DNA of 64,000 nucleotides from an uncultured Lachnospiraceae bacterium (GCA_910577105.1 CAJTMB010000008.1:1-64000), one strand, 5' to 3'. Numbered from the stretch's first letter, positions 50,120-59,723 are shown. The notes: generated by a model from the letters alone, not told the origin. Numbers and translations are program-made.

Positions 50120-51523
50120 ATGACGGGATTGCACAAAGCGGATATCAAAAAAGCTTACTATTATTTAAGAAGAAACGGGCTGCGGGATACTTTTCTCGCA
50201 GCCTTAGAACGTTTACAGATTAAAAAAGGGGAAAATTATGTGTATGAAGCGCCTGACGGGCGCACACTGATGCTGCAAAAAAAGAGGGCGGAGGAAGAGT
50301 TGGCGGATTCCGTAAAGTTCAGCATACTGGTTCCGGCATACCACACAAAAGAAAGTTATTTTTGTGCAATGGTTGAGTCTGTTCTGCGGCAAAGCTACGG
50401 CTGTTTTGAACTGGTGATTGCAGATGCCGGCGCCCAAAAAGAGCTGGAGGATATTGTCAAAGGATACGACGATGACAGAATCAAATATCTTGCGCTTGAT
50501 GAAAACCGCGGAATATCCGAAAACACAAACAAAGCGCTTACGGCCGCCGAAGGTGATTATATCGGTCTTTTGGACCATGATGACCTGCTTGCACCGGATG
50601 CCCTTTATGAAATGGCATCAGCCATTGCCGGGGCAAAAAAAGAAGGTGTCACGCCAAAGCTTCTTTATTCTGATGAAGATAAATGTGACGAGTCCGGGGA
50701 AAACTATTATGAGCCGCACAGAAAAACGGCGTTTAATCTGGATTTGCTGCTTTCAAATAATTACATCTGTCATTTTATGGTGCTGGAAGCCGGTCTGATG
50801 AAAAAACTGGGTTTGCGAAAAACCTATGACGGAGCGCAGGATTTTGACCTTGCCCTGCGGGCGGCAGGCAGTATCCTGGCGGTTTCCGAAAACGGACAGA
50901 CTTCAAAGCGCTTAGGTGTGGCAGGTGAAAAGGCAATTTGCCATATTCCCAAAGTGCTTTACCATTGGCGCTGTCACCGTGATTCCACGGCGGCAAATCC
51001 CCAAAGCAAGCAATATGCTTATGAAGCCGGGGCAAGGGCTGTTGCCTCCTTCTTACGGGGTAATGGTCTGGCAGGCAGTGTAAAGCCTTTGAAACATCTG
51101 GGTTTTTACCGCGTGCAGTACGGGCAGGATGTTTTTCGTGAGCGTGCCGACATCGGAATAATCGGCGGAAAACTGTTGCGGAAGAATAAAATAACAGGTG
51201 GGATTTATAACGAAGACGGAATATGCCCGTATGAAGGACTTTACAAAGATTTTGGCGGTTATCTGCACAGGGCAGTCCTTGTACAGGACGCGTATGCCGT
51301 GGATGTCCGCAGGATGCGTGTTCGGGCGGAACTGATACCTGTTGTCAAATCCATATTGGAAGAAAAAGGTTATGCCGCAGGCTTTTCGGAAGATGGCATG
51401 CCGGTATTTGAAAAAGCTTTACCGCCGGATGACCTGTGCCGCCAAATCAGCATGGAAATCTGCCGCGGGGTACACGTCCGCGGATACCGCATACTCTGGA
51501 ATCCGGACTGGAAAAACGCGTGA
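50120..51523 (+). CDS. GT2 glycosyltransferase with degenerate second domain
   Basis: A 467-aa protein. Residues about 70-320 are an intact GT2 domain: SILVPAYHTKESYF, LLDHDDLLAPDALY, YSDEDKCDE, NNYICHFMVLE, YDGAQDFDLALR and YHWRCHRDS. The last 120 residues look like the remains of a second GT2 domain (IGIIGGKLLRKNKITGG, then CRGVHVRGYRILWNPDW) lacking the nucleotide-binding part. It therefore mirrors 44511-46364, which lost its first domain. The gene starts 9 bp after the phosphoglucomutase stop. Confidence 0.8.
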   Translation: MTGLHKADIKKAYYYLRRNGLRDTFLAALERLQIKKGENYVYEAPDGRTLMLQKKRAEEELADSVKFSILVPAYHTKESYFCAMVESVLRQSYGCFELVIADAGAQKELEDIVKGYDDDRIKYLALDENRGISENTNKALTAAEGDYIGLLDHDDLLAPDALYEMASAIAGAKKEGVTPKLLYSDEDKCDESGENYYEPHRKTAFNLDLLLSNNYICHFMVLEAGLMKKLGLRKTYDGAQDFDLALRAAGSILAVSENGQTSKRLGVAGEKAICHIPKVLYHWRCHRDSTAANPQSKQYAYEAGARAVASFLRGNGLAGSVKPLKHLGFYRVQYGQDVFRERADIGIIGGKLLRKNKITGGIYNEDGICPYEGLYKDFGGYLHRAVLVQDAYAVDVRRMRVRAELIPVVKSILEEKGYAAGFSEDGMPVFEKALPPDDLCRQISMEICRGVHVRGYRILWNPDWKNA

Positions 51524-51554
51524 AATAACAAAGAATAAAATCGAGGATTATGTT

Positions 51555-52514
51555 ATGAATACCACCATTGTCATTCCCAATTATAACGGCATGAAATACC
51601 TGCCTGCCTGTATGGAAGCGCTTGCCGGGCAGGATTATCCTGCCTGCCTGCTGGTTGTGGACAACGGCTCCACGGACGGAAGCGTAACGTGGTTAAATGA
51701 AAATTATCCTGATGTTGAAGTTATCAGCCTTGGGGAAAATACCGGTTTTTGCAGGGCGGTTAATATCGGCATCAGGCAGGCAAAGACTCCGTATGTGATT
51801 TTGCTGAACAATGACACACAGGTGAAGGAGGGCTTTACGAAAGCGCTGGTTTCAGCCATCGAAACATCGGAAAACATTTTTTCCGTAAGCGCAAAAATGC
51901 TGGAAATGAAGGACGAAACCCTTGTGGACAATGCGGGGGATTTGTACTGTGCTTTCGGGTGGGCATTTGCGCGGGGAAAGGGCAGGAAGGCATCGGAATT
52001 TAATGCCCGGGTTCCTGTTTTTTCCGCGTGTGGGGGCGCATCCATTTACCGGAAGGCTGTTTTGGATAAAATAGGCCTGTTCGACGAACTGCATTTTGCC
52101 TATCTGGAGGATGTGGATATCGGCTGGCGTGCCAGGATATACGGTTTTGTAAACATGTATGAGCCGGGTGCGCAGGTGCTCCATGCAGGCAGTGCGGCAA
52201 GCGGGTCAAAGTATAACCGCTTTAAAACAAGCCTGGCTTCTGTAAACAGCGTGTATCTGATTGGGAAAAACATGCCTTTTTTGCAGTGGCTGCTGAACCT
52301 GCCGTTTCTGGCTTGCGGTTTTCTGGTAAAAACATTGTTTTTTACTGCAAAAGGAATGGGAGGCCTTTATTTAAAGGGAATCATAAAAGGGGCGCTTAGA
52401 TGCTTTTCGGCAAAAGGGCGCAAAAATAAAGTGCGTTTCCGGTGGGAAAATCTGGCAAATTACTGCCGTATTCAGTGGGAAATGTGGCTGAATATCGTAA
52501 AGCGGTTTGTATAA
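51555..52514 (+). CDS. GT2 rhamnosyltransferase-like enzyme (WbbL type)
   Basis: A 319-aa GT2 enzyme. TTIVIPNYNGMKYLPAC, LLVVDNGSTDGSV, LLNNDTQV, ACGGASIYRKAVLDKIG and AYLEDVDIGWRARIYGF follow the WbbL/RfbF rhamnosyltransferase pattern. A hydrophobic stretch at about 240-265 may tether it to the membrane. ATG 51555 has GAGGA 7 nt upstream; the longer frame from 51342 overlaps the previous gene and is rejected. dTDP-L-rhamnose is the likely donor, by family analogy. Confidence 0.8.
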   Translation: MNTTIVIPNYNGMKYLPACMEALAGQDYPACLLVVDNGSTDGSVTWLNENYPDVEVISLGENTGFCRAVNIGIRQAKTPYVILLNNDTQVKEGFTKALVSAIETSENIFSVSAKMLEMKDETLVDNAGDLYCAFGWAFARGKGRKASEFNARVPVFSACGGASIYRKAVLDKIGLFDELHFAYLEDVDIGWRARIYGFVNMYEPGAQVLHAGSAASGSKYNRFKTSLASVNSVYLIGKNMPFLQWLLNLPFLACGFLVKTLFFTAKGMGGLYLKGIIKGALRCFSAKGRKNKVRFRWENLANYCRIQWEMWLNIVKRFV

Positions 52515-52544
52515 CAGAAAAAATAACAGATTTGATGTTTCTAT

Positions 52545-52576
52545 GATACAAAAATGATACAAAATCTGCCTATGCT
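52545..52576 (+). promoter_or_regulatory. WalR-like box 2 with TATGCT -10
   Basis: GATACAAA-N3-GATACAAA at 52545-52563 is the same 11-bp-period direct repeat as at 32401. TATGCT follows at 52571-52576. No -35 is seen; the box occupies the -35 area, as in promoters activated by OmpR-type regulators. Confidence 0.5.
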
Positions 52577-52612
52577 AATTGAAGGAAAGCCGGGGATGCT
52601 TGGAAGGAAAAT

Positions 52613-54019
52613 ATGATTAAGGATAACCAGAAAGTCTTTAACAGGCTGCATCTGATAATGGACGCGCTGATTGTAATAGTTTCATATGCGGTTGCCTGGA
52701 TACTTCATTTTCAGGTATTTAACCATTTCGGCCCGGAAACCGGAATCCTGCCGATGGAACATTATATGCAGGCCCTCTTTTTTATAGTGCCGGCATATAT
52801 CCTGCTGTATTACTATAGCAGGGTTTATGAGCCGAGGCGGACGTCGGGTTACGGACGTGAAATTTATAACATTATATGTGCGAATACCATAGGTCTGATT
52901 GCCTTTATCGTGCTTCTTTACATTATTCAGCAGCCTGACTATTCCCGCAAAATGATTTGCATTTTTTATGTACTCAATATTTTTCTCACTTCCGTTTCAA
53001 GGCTGGTGGTCAGGAAGATTTTGAGGACTTACAGGAAAAAAGGCTTCAATTTGAAGCACATCCTGTTAGTGGGATATTCCAGGGCGGCGGAAGAGTACAT
53101 GGACAGAATTTTGGGGAATCCCGAATGGGGCTATGTGGTGCATGGGGTTTTGGATGATTCCGTACCGGCAGGCACCCGTTACAGGGGCATAAAAGTACTT
53201 GGAAGGGTAGATAATATACTGGAAATCCTGCCGGCAAATGAACTGGATGAAATTGCGATTACGCTTTCCCTGAAAGACTACGACCGGCTGGAAGAGATTG
53301 TAAGCATTTGTGAGAAGTTTGGTGTGCATACTAAATTCATACCTGACTACAACAGCATGATTCCCAGCAAGCCATATACGGAAGACTTGATGGGGCTTCC
53401 CGTAATAAACATCAGGTATGTGCCTTTAAGCAATACTTTGAATATACTGGCAAAGCGCCTGGTGGACATTATAGGTTCCCTGTTTGGCATAATCATAACT
53501 TCACCGGTTATGCTGATTGCGGCAATTGCCGTAAAGGCCAGCAGTCCGGGACCGGTGATTTTTAAGCAGGAACGCGTAGGGCTGCACAGCAAGCCATTTT
53601 ATATGTATAAGTTCAGAAGCATGGAGCAGCAGAAGCCATCCGAGGAAAAGAAGGCCTGGACGGTAAAGGATGACCCGAGGGTAACCAGGATTGGAAAAAT
53701 CTTGAGAAAAACAAGTCTGGATGAACTGCCGCAGTTATTTAATATCCTCAAAGGTGATATGAGCCTTGTTGGACCGCGGCCGGAACGTCCGCTTTTTGTG
53801 GATAAATTTAAGGAAGAAATACCCAGATATATGGTAAAGCATCAGGTTCGTCCGGGACTTACAGGCTGGGCGCAGGTTAACGGTTACAGAGGGGATACCT
53901 CGATAAGAAAGAGGATTGAATATGATTTGTACTATATAGAAAACTGGACCATGGGAATGGATATCAAAATAATATTCCTCACTTTTTTTACAGGATTTAT
54001 TAATAAAAACGCATATTGA
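52613..54019 (+). CDS. Polyprenyl glycosylphosphotransferase (WcaJ/CpsE-like)
   Basis: A 468-aa initiating transferase. Four or five N-terminal hydrophobic segments (to about residue 130), a CoA-binding-like domain (ILLVGYSRAAEEYM near 145) and a C-terminal bacterial sugar transferase domain with a further helix (KRLVDIIGSLFGIIITSPV, about 282), YKFRSM, KTSLDELPQLFNILKGDMSLVG and QVRPGLTGWAQVNGYRG. It transfers a sugar-1-phosphate, probably Glc-1-P or Gal-1-P, from UDP-sugar to undecaprenyl phosphate, starting the repeat unit. The sequence is complete. The promoter region carries the WalR-like direct repeats. Confidence 0.92.
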   Translation: MIKDNQKVFNRLHLIMDALIVIVSYAVAWILHFQVFNHFGPETGILPMEHYMQALFFIVPAYILLYYYSRVYEPRRTSGYGREIYNIICANTIGLIAFIVLLYIIQQPDYSRKMICIFYVLNIFLTSVSRLVVRKILRTYRKKGFNLKHILLVGYSRAAEEYMDRILGNPEWGYVVHGVLDDSVPAGTRYRGIKVLGRVDNILEILPANELDEIAITLSLKDYDRLEEIVSICEKFGVHTKFIPDYNSMIPSKPYTEDLMGLPVINIRYVPLSNTLNILAKRLVDIIGSLFGIIITSPVMLIAAIAVKASSPGPVIFKQERVGLHSKPFYMYKFRSMEQQKPSEEKKAWTVKDDPRVTRIGKILRKTSLDELPQLFNILKGDMSLVGPRPERPLFVDKFKEEIPRYMVKHQVRPGLTGWAQVNGYRGDTSIRKRIEYDLYYIENWTMGMDIKIIFLTFFTGFINKNAY

Positions 54020-54058
54020 CATTCATTGTCAAAGGGCGGAGGACAAGGAGATAAGAAG

Positions 54059-55183
54059 ATGGCAAGAAATGCAAAACAGCCGGCAGGCAGACAGGCTTCG
54101 GCTAAAAAAACAAAAGCAAAAAAGAAAAGCAAAGTAATTATCTTTGCAGTGGAGATTCTCGTTCTGGCAGTGCTTTTAGGCGCGTTATGGCTTCTGCGTG
54201 ATTTTGGCAACAAGCCTGACAACAGTACCAACAGGGGACCGACCATTCTGGATGTGGATTTTAAGGAAGAAGACATAGCAATCAATGAACAGGTGCTGGA
54301 AAATGAGCATATGGAAGGCTATCGTAACATAGCGTTGTTTGGAGTGGATTCCAGAACCGGACAGCTTGCAAAAGGCACATTGAGTGACTGTATTATCATT
54401 GCGTCCATCAATCAGGATACAGGGGATGTAAAACTGGTAAGCGTTTACCGTGATACATACTTGAATCTGAGCAATGATAAGTATGGAAAGTGTAATTCGG
54501 CTTACAGTTACGGCGGCGCAGAACAGGCGCTGAAAATGCTGAACATGAATCTGGATTTGAATATCAAGGAATTTGTGACGGTAGGATTTGAGGGATTGAC
54601 GGCAACCGTGGATGCATTGGGTGGCGTATATCTCGATGTGGATAAAGAAGAACTGAAACATATTAACAGCTATCAGAAATGTATGGCAGAGGATATGCAG
54701 ATTTCATGGACGCCTGTGGAGGAAACCGGATATCAGCTCTTAAACGGGCTTCAGGCAACCGCATACTGCCGAATCCGTTACAGGAGCGGAAACGACTTTG
54801 CAAGGGCGGCAGCACAGAGAGAGGTTATTCAGGCTATTGCTGAAACTGCGAAAAAGGCGGATGCATCTACTTTGGTAAAAGTGGCAAATGATGTTTCCGG
54901 ATATGTATATACTTCCTTCAGCCTTGATGAAATTATCGGGCTTTTGGGTGAAATCACAAAATACAATATCGTGGCGGAGGAAGGATTCCCCAAAAGCGAT
55001 ATGAGGGGCTCTGACACGCTGGGCTCTAAGGGCAGTTGTGTATTTCCCATTGACCTGGATGACAATGTCAAGTGGCTGCACGAATTTTTGTTTAACGATA
55101 CGACTTATGAGCCATCGGAGGAAGTGAAAGAATGTTCGAAGGAAGTCCGACGATTTGTTTCACAATATGTCACACTACCGTAA
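54059..55183 (+). CDS. LytR-CpsA-Psr (LCP) family glycopolymer ligase
   Basis: A 374-aa protein with a basic cytoplasmic tail, a membrane helix (about 27-48) and an extracellular LCP domain from about residue 88. NIALFGVDSR, DCIIIASINQDTG, LVSVYRDTYL, KCNSAYSYGG and the Arg-rich CRIRYRSGNDFARAAAQREV are the pyrophosphate-binding motifs of the family. LCP enzymes transfer undecaprenyl-linked glycopolymers to peptidoglycan. ATG 54059 follows AAGGAG by 7 nt; a TTG frame back to 54026 is rejected. It is co-transcribed with the initiating transferase and followed by a terminator. Confidence 0.92.
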   Translation: MARNAKQPAGRQASAKKTKAKKKSKVIIFAVEILVLAVLLGALWLLRDFGNKPDNSTNRGPTILDVDFKEEDIAINEQVLENEHMEGYRNIALFGVDSRTGQLAKGTLSDCIIIASINQDTGDVKLVSVYRDTYLNLSNDKYGKCNSAYSYGGAEQALKMLNMNLDLNIKEFVTVGFEGLTATVDALGGVYLDVDKEELKHINSYQKCMAEDMQISWTPVEETGYQLLNGLQATAYCRIRYRSGNDFARAAAQREVIQAIAETAKKADASTLVKVANDVSGYVYTSFSLDEIIGLLGEITKYNIVAEEGFPKSDMRGSDTLGSKGSCVFPIDLDDNVKWLHEFLFNDTTYEPSEEVKECSKEVRRFVSQYVTLP

Positions 55184-55203
55184 ATGAAATAGTATGATAC
55201 CGG

Positions 55204-55229
55204 AAGGAGCCGCATGGGCGGCTCCTTTT
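55204..55229 (+). terminator. Rho-independent terminator after LCP gene
   Basis: Stem 55204-55213 with 55218-55227 (10 bp, GC-rich, loop ATGG) followed by TTTT. Confidence 0.85.
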
Positions 55230-55298
55230 GCGGTGTAAGCTTGGAAGTAAACTTCCAGGCTTTTTATTGGTACATGAAAGGAATTTGGGAGAACAGTG

Positions 55299-56234
55299 AT
55301 GATAAAACCGAATGTGGATGTAATCATCCCCTTATACAAGCCCGGAAAAGAATTGTATGTCCTGCTGGATGCCCTGCTTGGACAGACAGTTGCGGTAAAT
55401 AAGATAATACTGGCAAATACGGAAGAAAAATATTTTGACGAACTGACATACGGTACTCTTTTTCAAAAAAAATATGCAAAATATGTGGAAGTTTTTCACC
55501 TTTCAAAACGGGAATTTGACCACGGCGGCACCAGACATCTTGCGGTGAAAAGGTCCTGCGCGGATATTTTTGTCATGATGACGCAGGATGCCCTGCCGGC
55601 AGATAACAGGCTTCTGGAAAATCTTTTGGCGCCTTTGTCGGAAGAAAAAACAGCAGTATCCTACGCCCGCCAGCTTCCTGCCGAAGGGTGCAATGAAGCG
55701 GAGGCTTATACCCGCCGTTTCAACTATCCCGCAGAGTCCTGCGTCAAAACATTGTCTGATTTGCCCACGCTTGGCATTAAAACCTATTTCTGTTCCAACG
55801 TCTGTGCGGCTTACAAAAGAAGCATCTACAAGGAATCAGGAGGTTTCTGCCGTCATACCATATTTAATGAAGATATGATTTATGCCGCAGGTGTTGTGAA
55901 AAACGGTTACGCCATAGCATATGCCGCGGACGCAGCAGTCATCCACTCCCACAATTATACACATATACAGCAGTTCCAAAGAAATTTTGATTTGGGAGTG
56001 TCCCAGGCAGACCATCCCGAAATATTTAAAGGCATTCCTTCGGAAAAAGAAGGGAAAAAGATGGTGCGTCAGACCGGCGCCTATTTGTGGCGCCATAAAA
56101 AAAGCTTGATTTTCCATTTTTATTTACAGTGTGCGTTTAAGTATGCGGGTTACCTTTGCGGCAAACATTATAGGGTGTTGCCGCGGTTTCTGATAAAAAA
56201 GTGCACTTCCAATAAAGAATATTGGCGGCGGTAG
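55299..56234 (+). CDS. GT2 glycosyltransferase (rhamnosyltransferase-like)
   Basis: A 311-aa GT2 enzyme with VDVIIPLYKPGKELYVLLDAL, HLSKREFDHGGTRHLAV, FVMMTQDALPAD in place of the DXD region, and FCSNVCAAYKRSIY. FDHGGTRN/H motifs are typical of a rhamnosyltransferase-like subfamily common in Lachnospiraceae and Streptococcus rhamnan loci. ATG 55299 (or GTG 55296) follows GGGAGAA. It is separated from the LCP gene by a terminator, so it may be expressed on its own or by read-through. Confidence 0.8.
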   Translation: MIKPNVDVIIPLYKPGKELYVLLDALLGQTVAVNKIILANTEEKYFDELTYGTLFQKKYAKYVEVFHLSKREFDHGGTRHLAVKRSCADIFVMMTQDALPADNRLLENLLAPLSEEKTAVSYARQLPAEGCNEAEAYTRRFNYPAESCVKTLSDLPTLGIKTYFCSNVCAAYKRSIYKESGGFCRHTIFNEDMIYAAGVVKNGYAIAYAADAAVIHSHNYTHIQQFQRNFDLGVSQADHPEIFKGIPSEKEGKKMVRQTGAYLWRHKKSLIFHFYLQCAFKYAGYLCGKHYRVLPRFLIKKCTSNKEYWRR

Positions 56235-56296
56235 TAGTGTGCAAAGGGGAGACTGGGGAGAATATTCAGCCAAGTAGGATTTGCAAAAACCTTGCT

Positions 56297-56325
56297 TTAC
56301 ACATTCCTGCTGTTTGTGTTACATT
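56297..56325 (+). promoter_or_regulatory. Promoter for glmS
   Basis: TTTACA (56297-56302) and TACATT (56320-56325), spacing 17 bp. The short leader holds a hairpin GCCCG (56367-56371) with CGGGC (56381-56385) just before GGAGG. No glmS ribozyme core is seen. Confidence 0.5.
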
Positions 56326-56399
56326 TAAATCGTTAATATACAAAGGGAAGATAAGAAAAAGATATTGCCCGCGTATTTCCCGGGCGGATGGAGGAAAGT

Positions 56400-58226
56400 A
56401 TGTGTGGAATTGTTGGTTATATTGGCACTAAGGAAGCGGCCCCAATCATATTGGATGGGCTTGCGAAGCTGGAATACCGCGGATATGACTCTGCCGGCAT
56501 GGCAATTTATGACGGTGGAAAGATTCATATTAAAAAAGCGATGGGACGACTGAAAGTACTGGAAAATCTGACCCATGGCGGTGAAACCATGCCGGGATTT
56601 GCCGGAATCGGACATACCAGATGGGCAACGCACGGCGCGCCCAGCGACATCAATTCCCATCCCCATTTTAATAAGAATGAAACCATAGCCGTGGTACACA
56701 ACGGGATTATTGAAAACTACATACCGCTTAGGAAAAAGCTTCTGGATAAGGGGTATGAATTTATATCCGAAACCGATACAGAGGTGCTTGCACATCTTTT
56801 GGACTACTATTACAGAGGAAATCCCCTTGAGACAATTACCAAGGTACTGCATCGTGTAGAGGGTTCTTATGCGCTGGGGATTATGTTTGCCGATTTCCCG
56901 GATGAAATCTATGCAGTGCGCAAGGACAGTCCGCTGATTGTGGGACAAAGTAAAGAGGGATGTTTTATTGCTTCCGATGTTCCCGCTATTTTGAAATATA
57001 CAAGGACGGTCTATTATGTAAATAATCAGGAAGTGGTTAAATTACGCGGCGACCATATGCATTTTTATTCTGTGGATGAGGAGGAATTGCAAAAGGAACC
57101 CGTTACCATAGACTGGGATGCAAATGCGGCAGAAAAAGAGGGCTATGAGCATTTTATGCTGAAGGAGATTTACGAGCAGCCCAAGACGGTGACGGACACC
57201 CTCTCCCCCCGGATTAAGAACGGGGAGATTGTCATTGAAGAGTTGAATATGACGGATGAAGAACTGCGTGCCGTCAAAAGAATCCATATTGTGGCGTGCG
57301 GCTCAGCGTATCATACCGGTGTGACGGCAAAATATATTCTGGAAGGTCTTGTGAGAATTCCGGTGGAGGTGGACGTGGCTTCCGAATTCCGTTACCGGAA
57401 TCCTATTCTGGAGGAAAACTCCATGGTTATCGTTATCAGCCAGTCCGGCGAAACCGCCGACAGCCTTGCAGCGCTCCGTGCAGCAAAAGAAAGGGGCTTT
57501 CAGGTGCTAGGCATTGTCAATGTGGTTGGCAGTTCCATTGCGAGGGAAGCAGACAGTGTCATGTATACATGGGCGGGACCGGAAATTGCGGTAGCAACCA
57601 CAAAGGCATACAGTGCGCAGCTGGCAGCGCTGTATCTGCTTGCCATGAAGCTGGGGCGGGTGCGCGGCACGATTTCGGATGAGGTTTTTGCCAGACTTCT
57701 GGAGGATTTGAAAAAGCTGCCCAACCAGATTGAACTGCTGCTGGGACAAAAAGAAAAGATACAGCGGTTTGCAAACAGGTATGTGGGGGCAAAAGATATC
57801 TTTTTTATAGGCAGGGGTATAGATTATGCCATTTCTTTGGAAGGCTCCCTGAAATTGAAGGAAACCTCATATGTGCATTCGGAGGCCTATGCGGCGGGAG
57901 AATTAAAACACGGCCCCATTTCCCTGATTGAGGACGGCACGCTGGTAGTAGCCATTGCCACACAGCCCGCTTTGTACCCAAAGACCATCAGCAATATGGT
58001 GGAGGTAAAGGCGAGGGGTGCATTTGTCATGGCAATTACCTGCGAGGGAAACAGGGCTATTGAAAAAGCGGCTGATTATGTGACGTATATGCCGGAAACC
58101 AGCCCGTGGTTTGCCAATTCACTTGCCATTATCCCGCTGCAGCTTTTTAGCTATTATGTGGCGGTAGGAAAGGGTTGCGATGTGGATAAACCGAGAAATC
58201 TGGCTAAATCCGTTACTGTGGAATAG
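56400..58226 (+). CDS. glmS: Glutamine-fructose-6-phosphate aminotransferase (isomerizing)
   Basis: A 608-aa enzyme that makes glucosamine-6-phosphate, the entry to UDP-GlcNAc, peptidoglycan and amino sugars of the glycan. MCGIVGYIG sets the start at 56400 (Cys nucleophile) with GGAGGAAAG just upstream. YRGYDSAGMA, GIGHTRWATHG, VVHNGIIENY and then two SIS domains (CGSAYHTG near 302, SQSGETADS near 350, ending KPRNLAKSVTVE) are canonical. Length is normal for the family. Confidence 0.97.
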   Translation: MCGIVGYIGTKEAAPIILDGLAKLEYRGYDSAGMAIYDGGKIHIKKAMGRLKVLENLTHGGETMPGFAGIGHTRWATHGAPSDINSHPHFNKNETIAVVHNGIIENYIPLRKKLLDKGYEFISETDTEVLAHLLDYYYRGNPLETITKVLHRVEGSYALGIMFADFPDEIYAVRKDSPLIVGQSKEGCFIASDVPAILKYTRTVYYVNNQEVVKLRGDHMHFYSVDEEELQKEPVTIDWDANAAEKEGYEHFMLKEIYEQPKTVTDTLSPRIKNGEIVIEELNMTDEELRAVKRIHIVACGSAYHTGVTAKYILEGLVRIPVEVDVASEFRYRNPILEENSMVIVISQSGETADSLAALRAAKERGFQVLGIVNVVGSSIAREADSVMYTWAGPEIAVATTKAYSAQLAALYLLAMKLGRVRGTISDEVFARLLEDLKKLPNQIELLLGQKEKIQRFANRYVGAKDIFFIGRGIDYAISLEGSLKLKETSYVHSEAYAAGELKHGPISLIEDGTLVVAIATQPALYPKTISNMVEVKARGAFVMAITCEGNRAIEKAADYVTYMPETSPWFANSLAIIPLQLFSYYVAVGKGCDVDKPRNLAKSVTVE

Positions 58227-58336
58227 TTAATACAATTGTCATAGATTTATCACAGAATAAACACAATTCCCGGGTATACTGAATTTATGAATCGGAACTT
58301 GAAGATAATTGTGTATAAAGAAAAGAGGGCATTGTG

Positions 58337-59698
58337 ATGTACAATAATGAAAATTACACCAATTCCGGAAACTATTACCAGCCGTCGGTGAGCGAGCCAC
58401 AGGTATATGAGGCAGATTTGCAGGAGGCCGGAAAACCAAAAAAACAAAAGAAGAACGGCAGGGCAGGGCGTTTTTTTAAAAAGACGGTTGCCTGCGCAAG
58501 CATAGGACTCTGTTTTGGGCTTTGTGCAGGTGTCGGTATTTATGCGGTAGGTGAAGGCACCGGTGTATTTGACAAATGGCAGCAGGCAGGCGATGTTTCT
58601 TCTCTTCATACAGAGCAGTTTTCCCCAGAGGAAATACAGGCCATGGTTGACAAGGTACAGGCTATGGCAGAGGGGAACGGGGCGCATAACACCACAAATA
58701 TTACTTCTGTATCTTCTGATGTGACGGAGGTAGTGGAAAAAGTGATGCCCTCCATGGTTTCCATTATCAACCAGTATTCCGAGCGGGTAACTTATTTTGG
58801 ACAGCCGTTGGAGAGGGAAGGAAACGCCAGCGGTTCCGGTATAATTGTCGGGGAAAATGAAACGGAACTTCTGATTGCAACCAATTATCATGTGATAGAG
58901 GATGCAAAAAAACTGACGGTATATTTTATTGACAATACCGAGGCGAAAGCGACGGTGAAAGGGACGGATGCCGATATGGACTTGGCAGTCATTGCAGTTC
59001 CCTTTACAGAACTGGAGGAAGGAACCAAGAATGCCATATCCATTGCCAGGATGGGGGATTCCGACAGCCTGAAACTGGGTGAGCCCGTAATAGCCATCGG
59101 CAATGCCATGGGATATGGGCAGTCCGTAACCGGAGGATGGGTCAGCGCGTTAAACCGTGAAGTGGAACTGGAGGATGGTTCCACAGGCACATTTATACAG
59201 ACCGATGCCGCCATTAATCCGGGTAATTCCGGGGGCGCACTCCTCAATGTGAACGGTGAGGTAATTGGCATCAACTCCAATAAAATCGGCGGCACATTTG
59301 TGGAAGGCATCGGATATGCCATTCCTATATCCGCAGCACAGCCTATTCTGGAAGATTTGATGACGAAGGGACAGGGAGAAAAGGTGACGGATGGAACGAG
59401 CGGCTACCTTGGCATTGTACCCCAGTCCGTAACAGAGGAAATTACAGAGCTTTACGGTATTCCCAAGGGTGTTTTTGTCTCCCGTGTAGAGGAAGGCACT
59501 CCCGCTGCCGAAGGAGGCATCAGGCAGGGAGATATCATCAGGAAAATTGGAGGAACCAGGATTTCCACTGCAGAGGAGCTACGGCAGGAATTAGGTTATT
59601 ATCATGCAGGAGAAACGGTGGAAATTGTCATAATGAGGAACCAGGATGGGGAGTATGAAGAAATTACCCTTGAGGTAACTCTTGGAAGCAGGCCGTAA
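58337..59698 (+). CDS. htrA: HtrA/DegP-like S1C serine protease
   Basis: A 453-aa membrane-anchored protease. An Asn/Tyr-rich cytoplasmic tail is followed by a basic stretch and a membrane helix (about 48-73). The trypsin-like domain has the triad His in TNYHVIED (about 183), Asp in ADMDLAVI (about 215) and Ser in NPGNSGGALL (about 297). A PDZ domain follows (about 350-450, GYLGIVPQSV and GGIRQGDIIRKIGG). It handles misfolded proteins on the outer face of the membrane. It has its own transcription unit: TATACT at 58275-58280 upstream without a good -35, and a strong terminator downstream. Confidence 0.93.
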   Translation: MYNNENYTNSGNYYQPSVSEPQVYEADLQEAGKPKKQKKNGRAGRFFKKTVACASIGLCFGLCAGVGIYAVGEGTGVFDKWQQAGDVSSLHTEQFSPEEIQAMVDKVQAMAEGNGAHNTTNITSVSSDVTEVVEKVMPSMVSIINQYSERVTYFGQPLEREGNASGSGIIVGENETELLIATNYHVIEDAKKLTVYFIDNTEAKATVKGTDADMDLAVIAVPFTELEEGTKNAISIARMGDSDSLKLGEPVIAIGNAMGYGQSVTGGWVSALNREVELEDGSTGTFIQTDAAINPGNSGGALLNVNGEVIGINSNKIGGTFVEGIGYAIPISAAQPILEDLMTKGQGEKVTDGTSGYLGIVPQSVTEEITELYGIPKGVFVSRVEEGTPAAEGGIRQGDIIRKIGGTRISTAEELRQELGYYHAGETVEIVIMRNQDGEYEEITLEVTLGSRP

Positions 59699-59723
59699 TC
59701 CTTCGCATAATATTGGAAAAAGC

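Noticed and set aside
51342..51554. N-terminal extension of the WbbL-like GT2 gene
   Set aside because: It overlaps the upstream GT2 gene and is basic and random; MNTTIVIPNYNG with GAGGA upstream is the true start.
56326..56399. Possible glmS ribozyme in the glmS leader
   Set aside because: The leader is only about 70 nt from the predicted start and lacks the conserved ribozyme core; only a small hairpin is seen.
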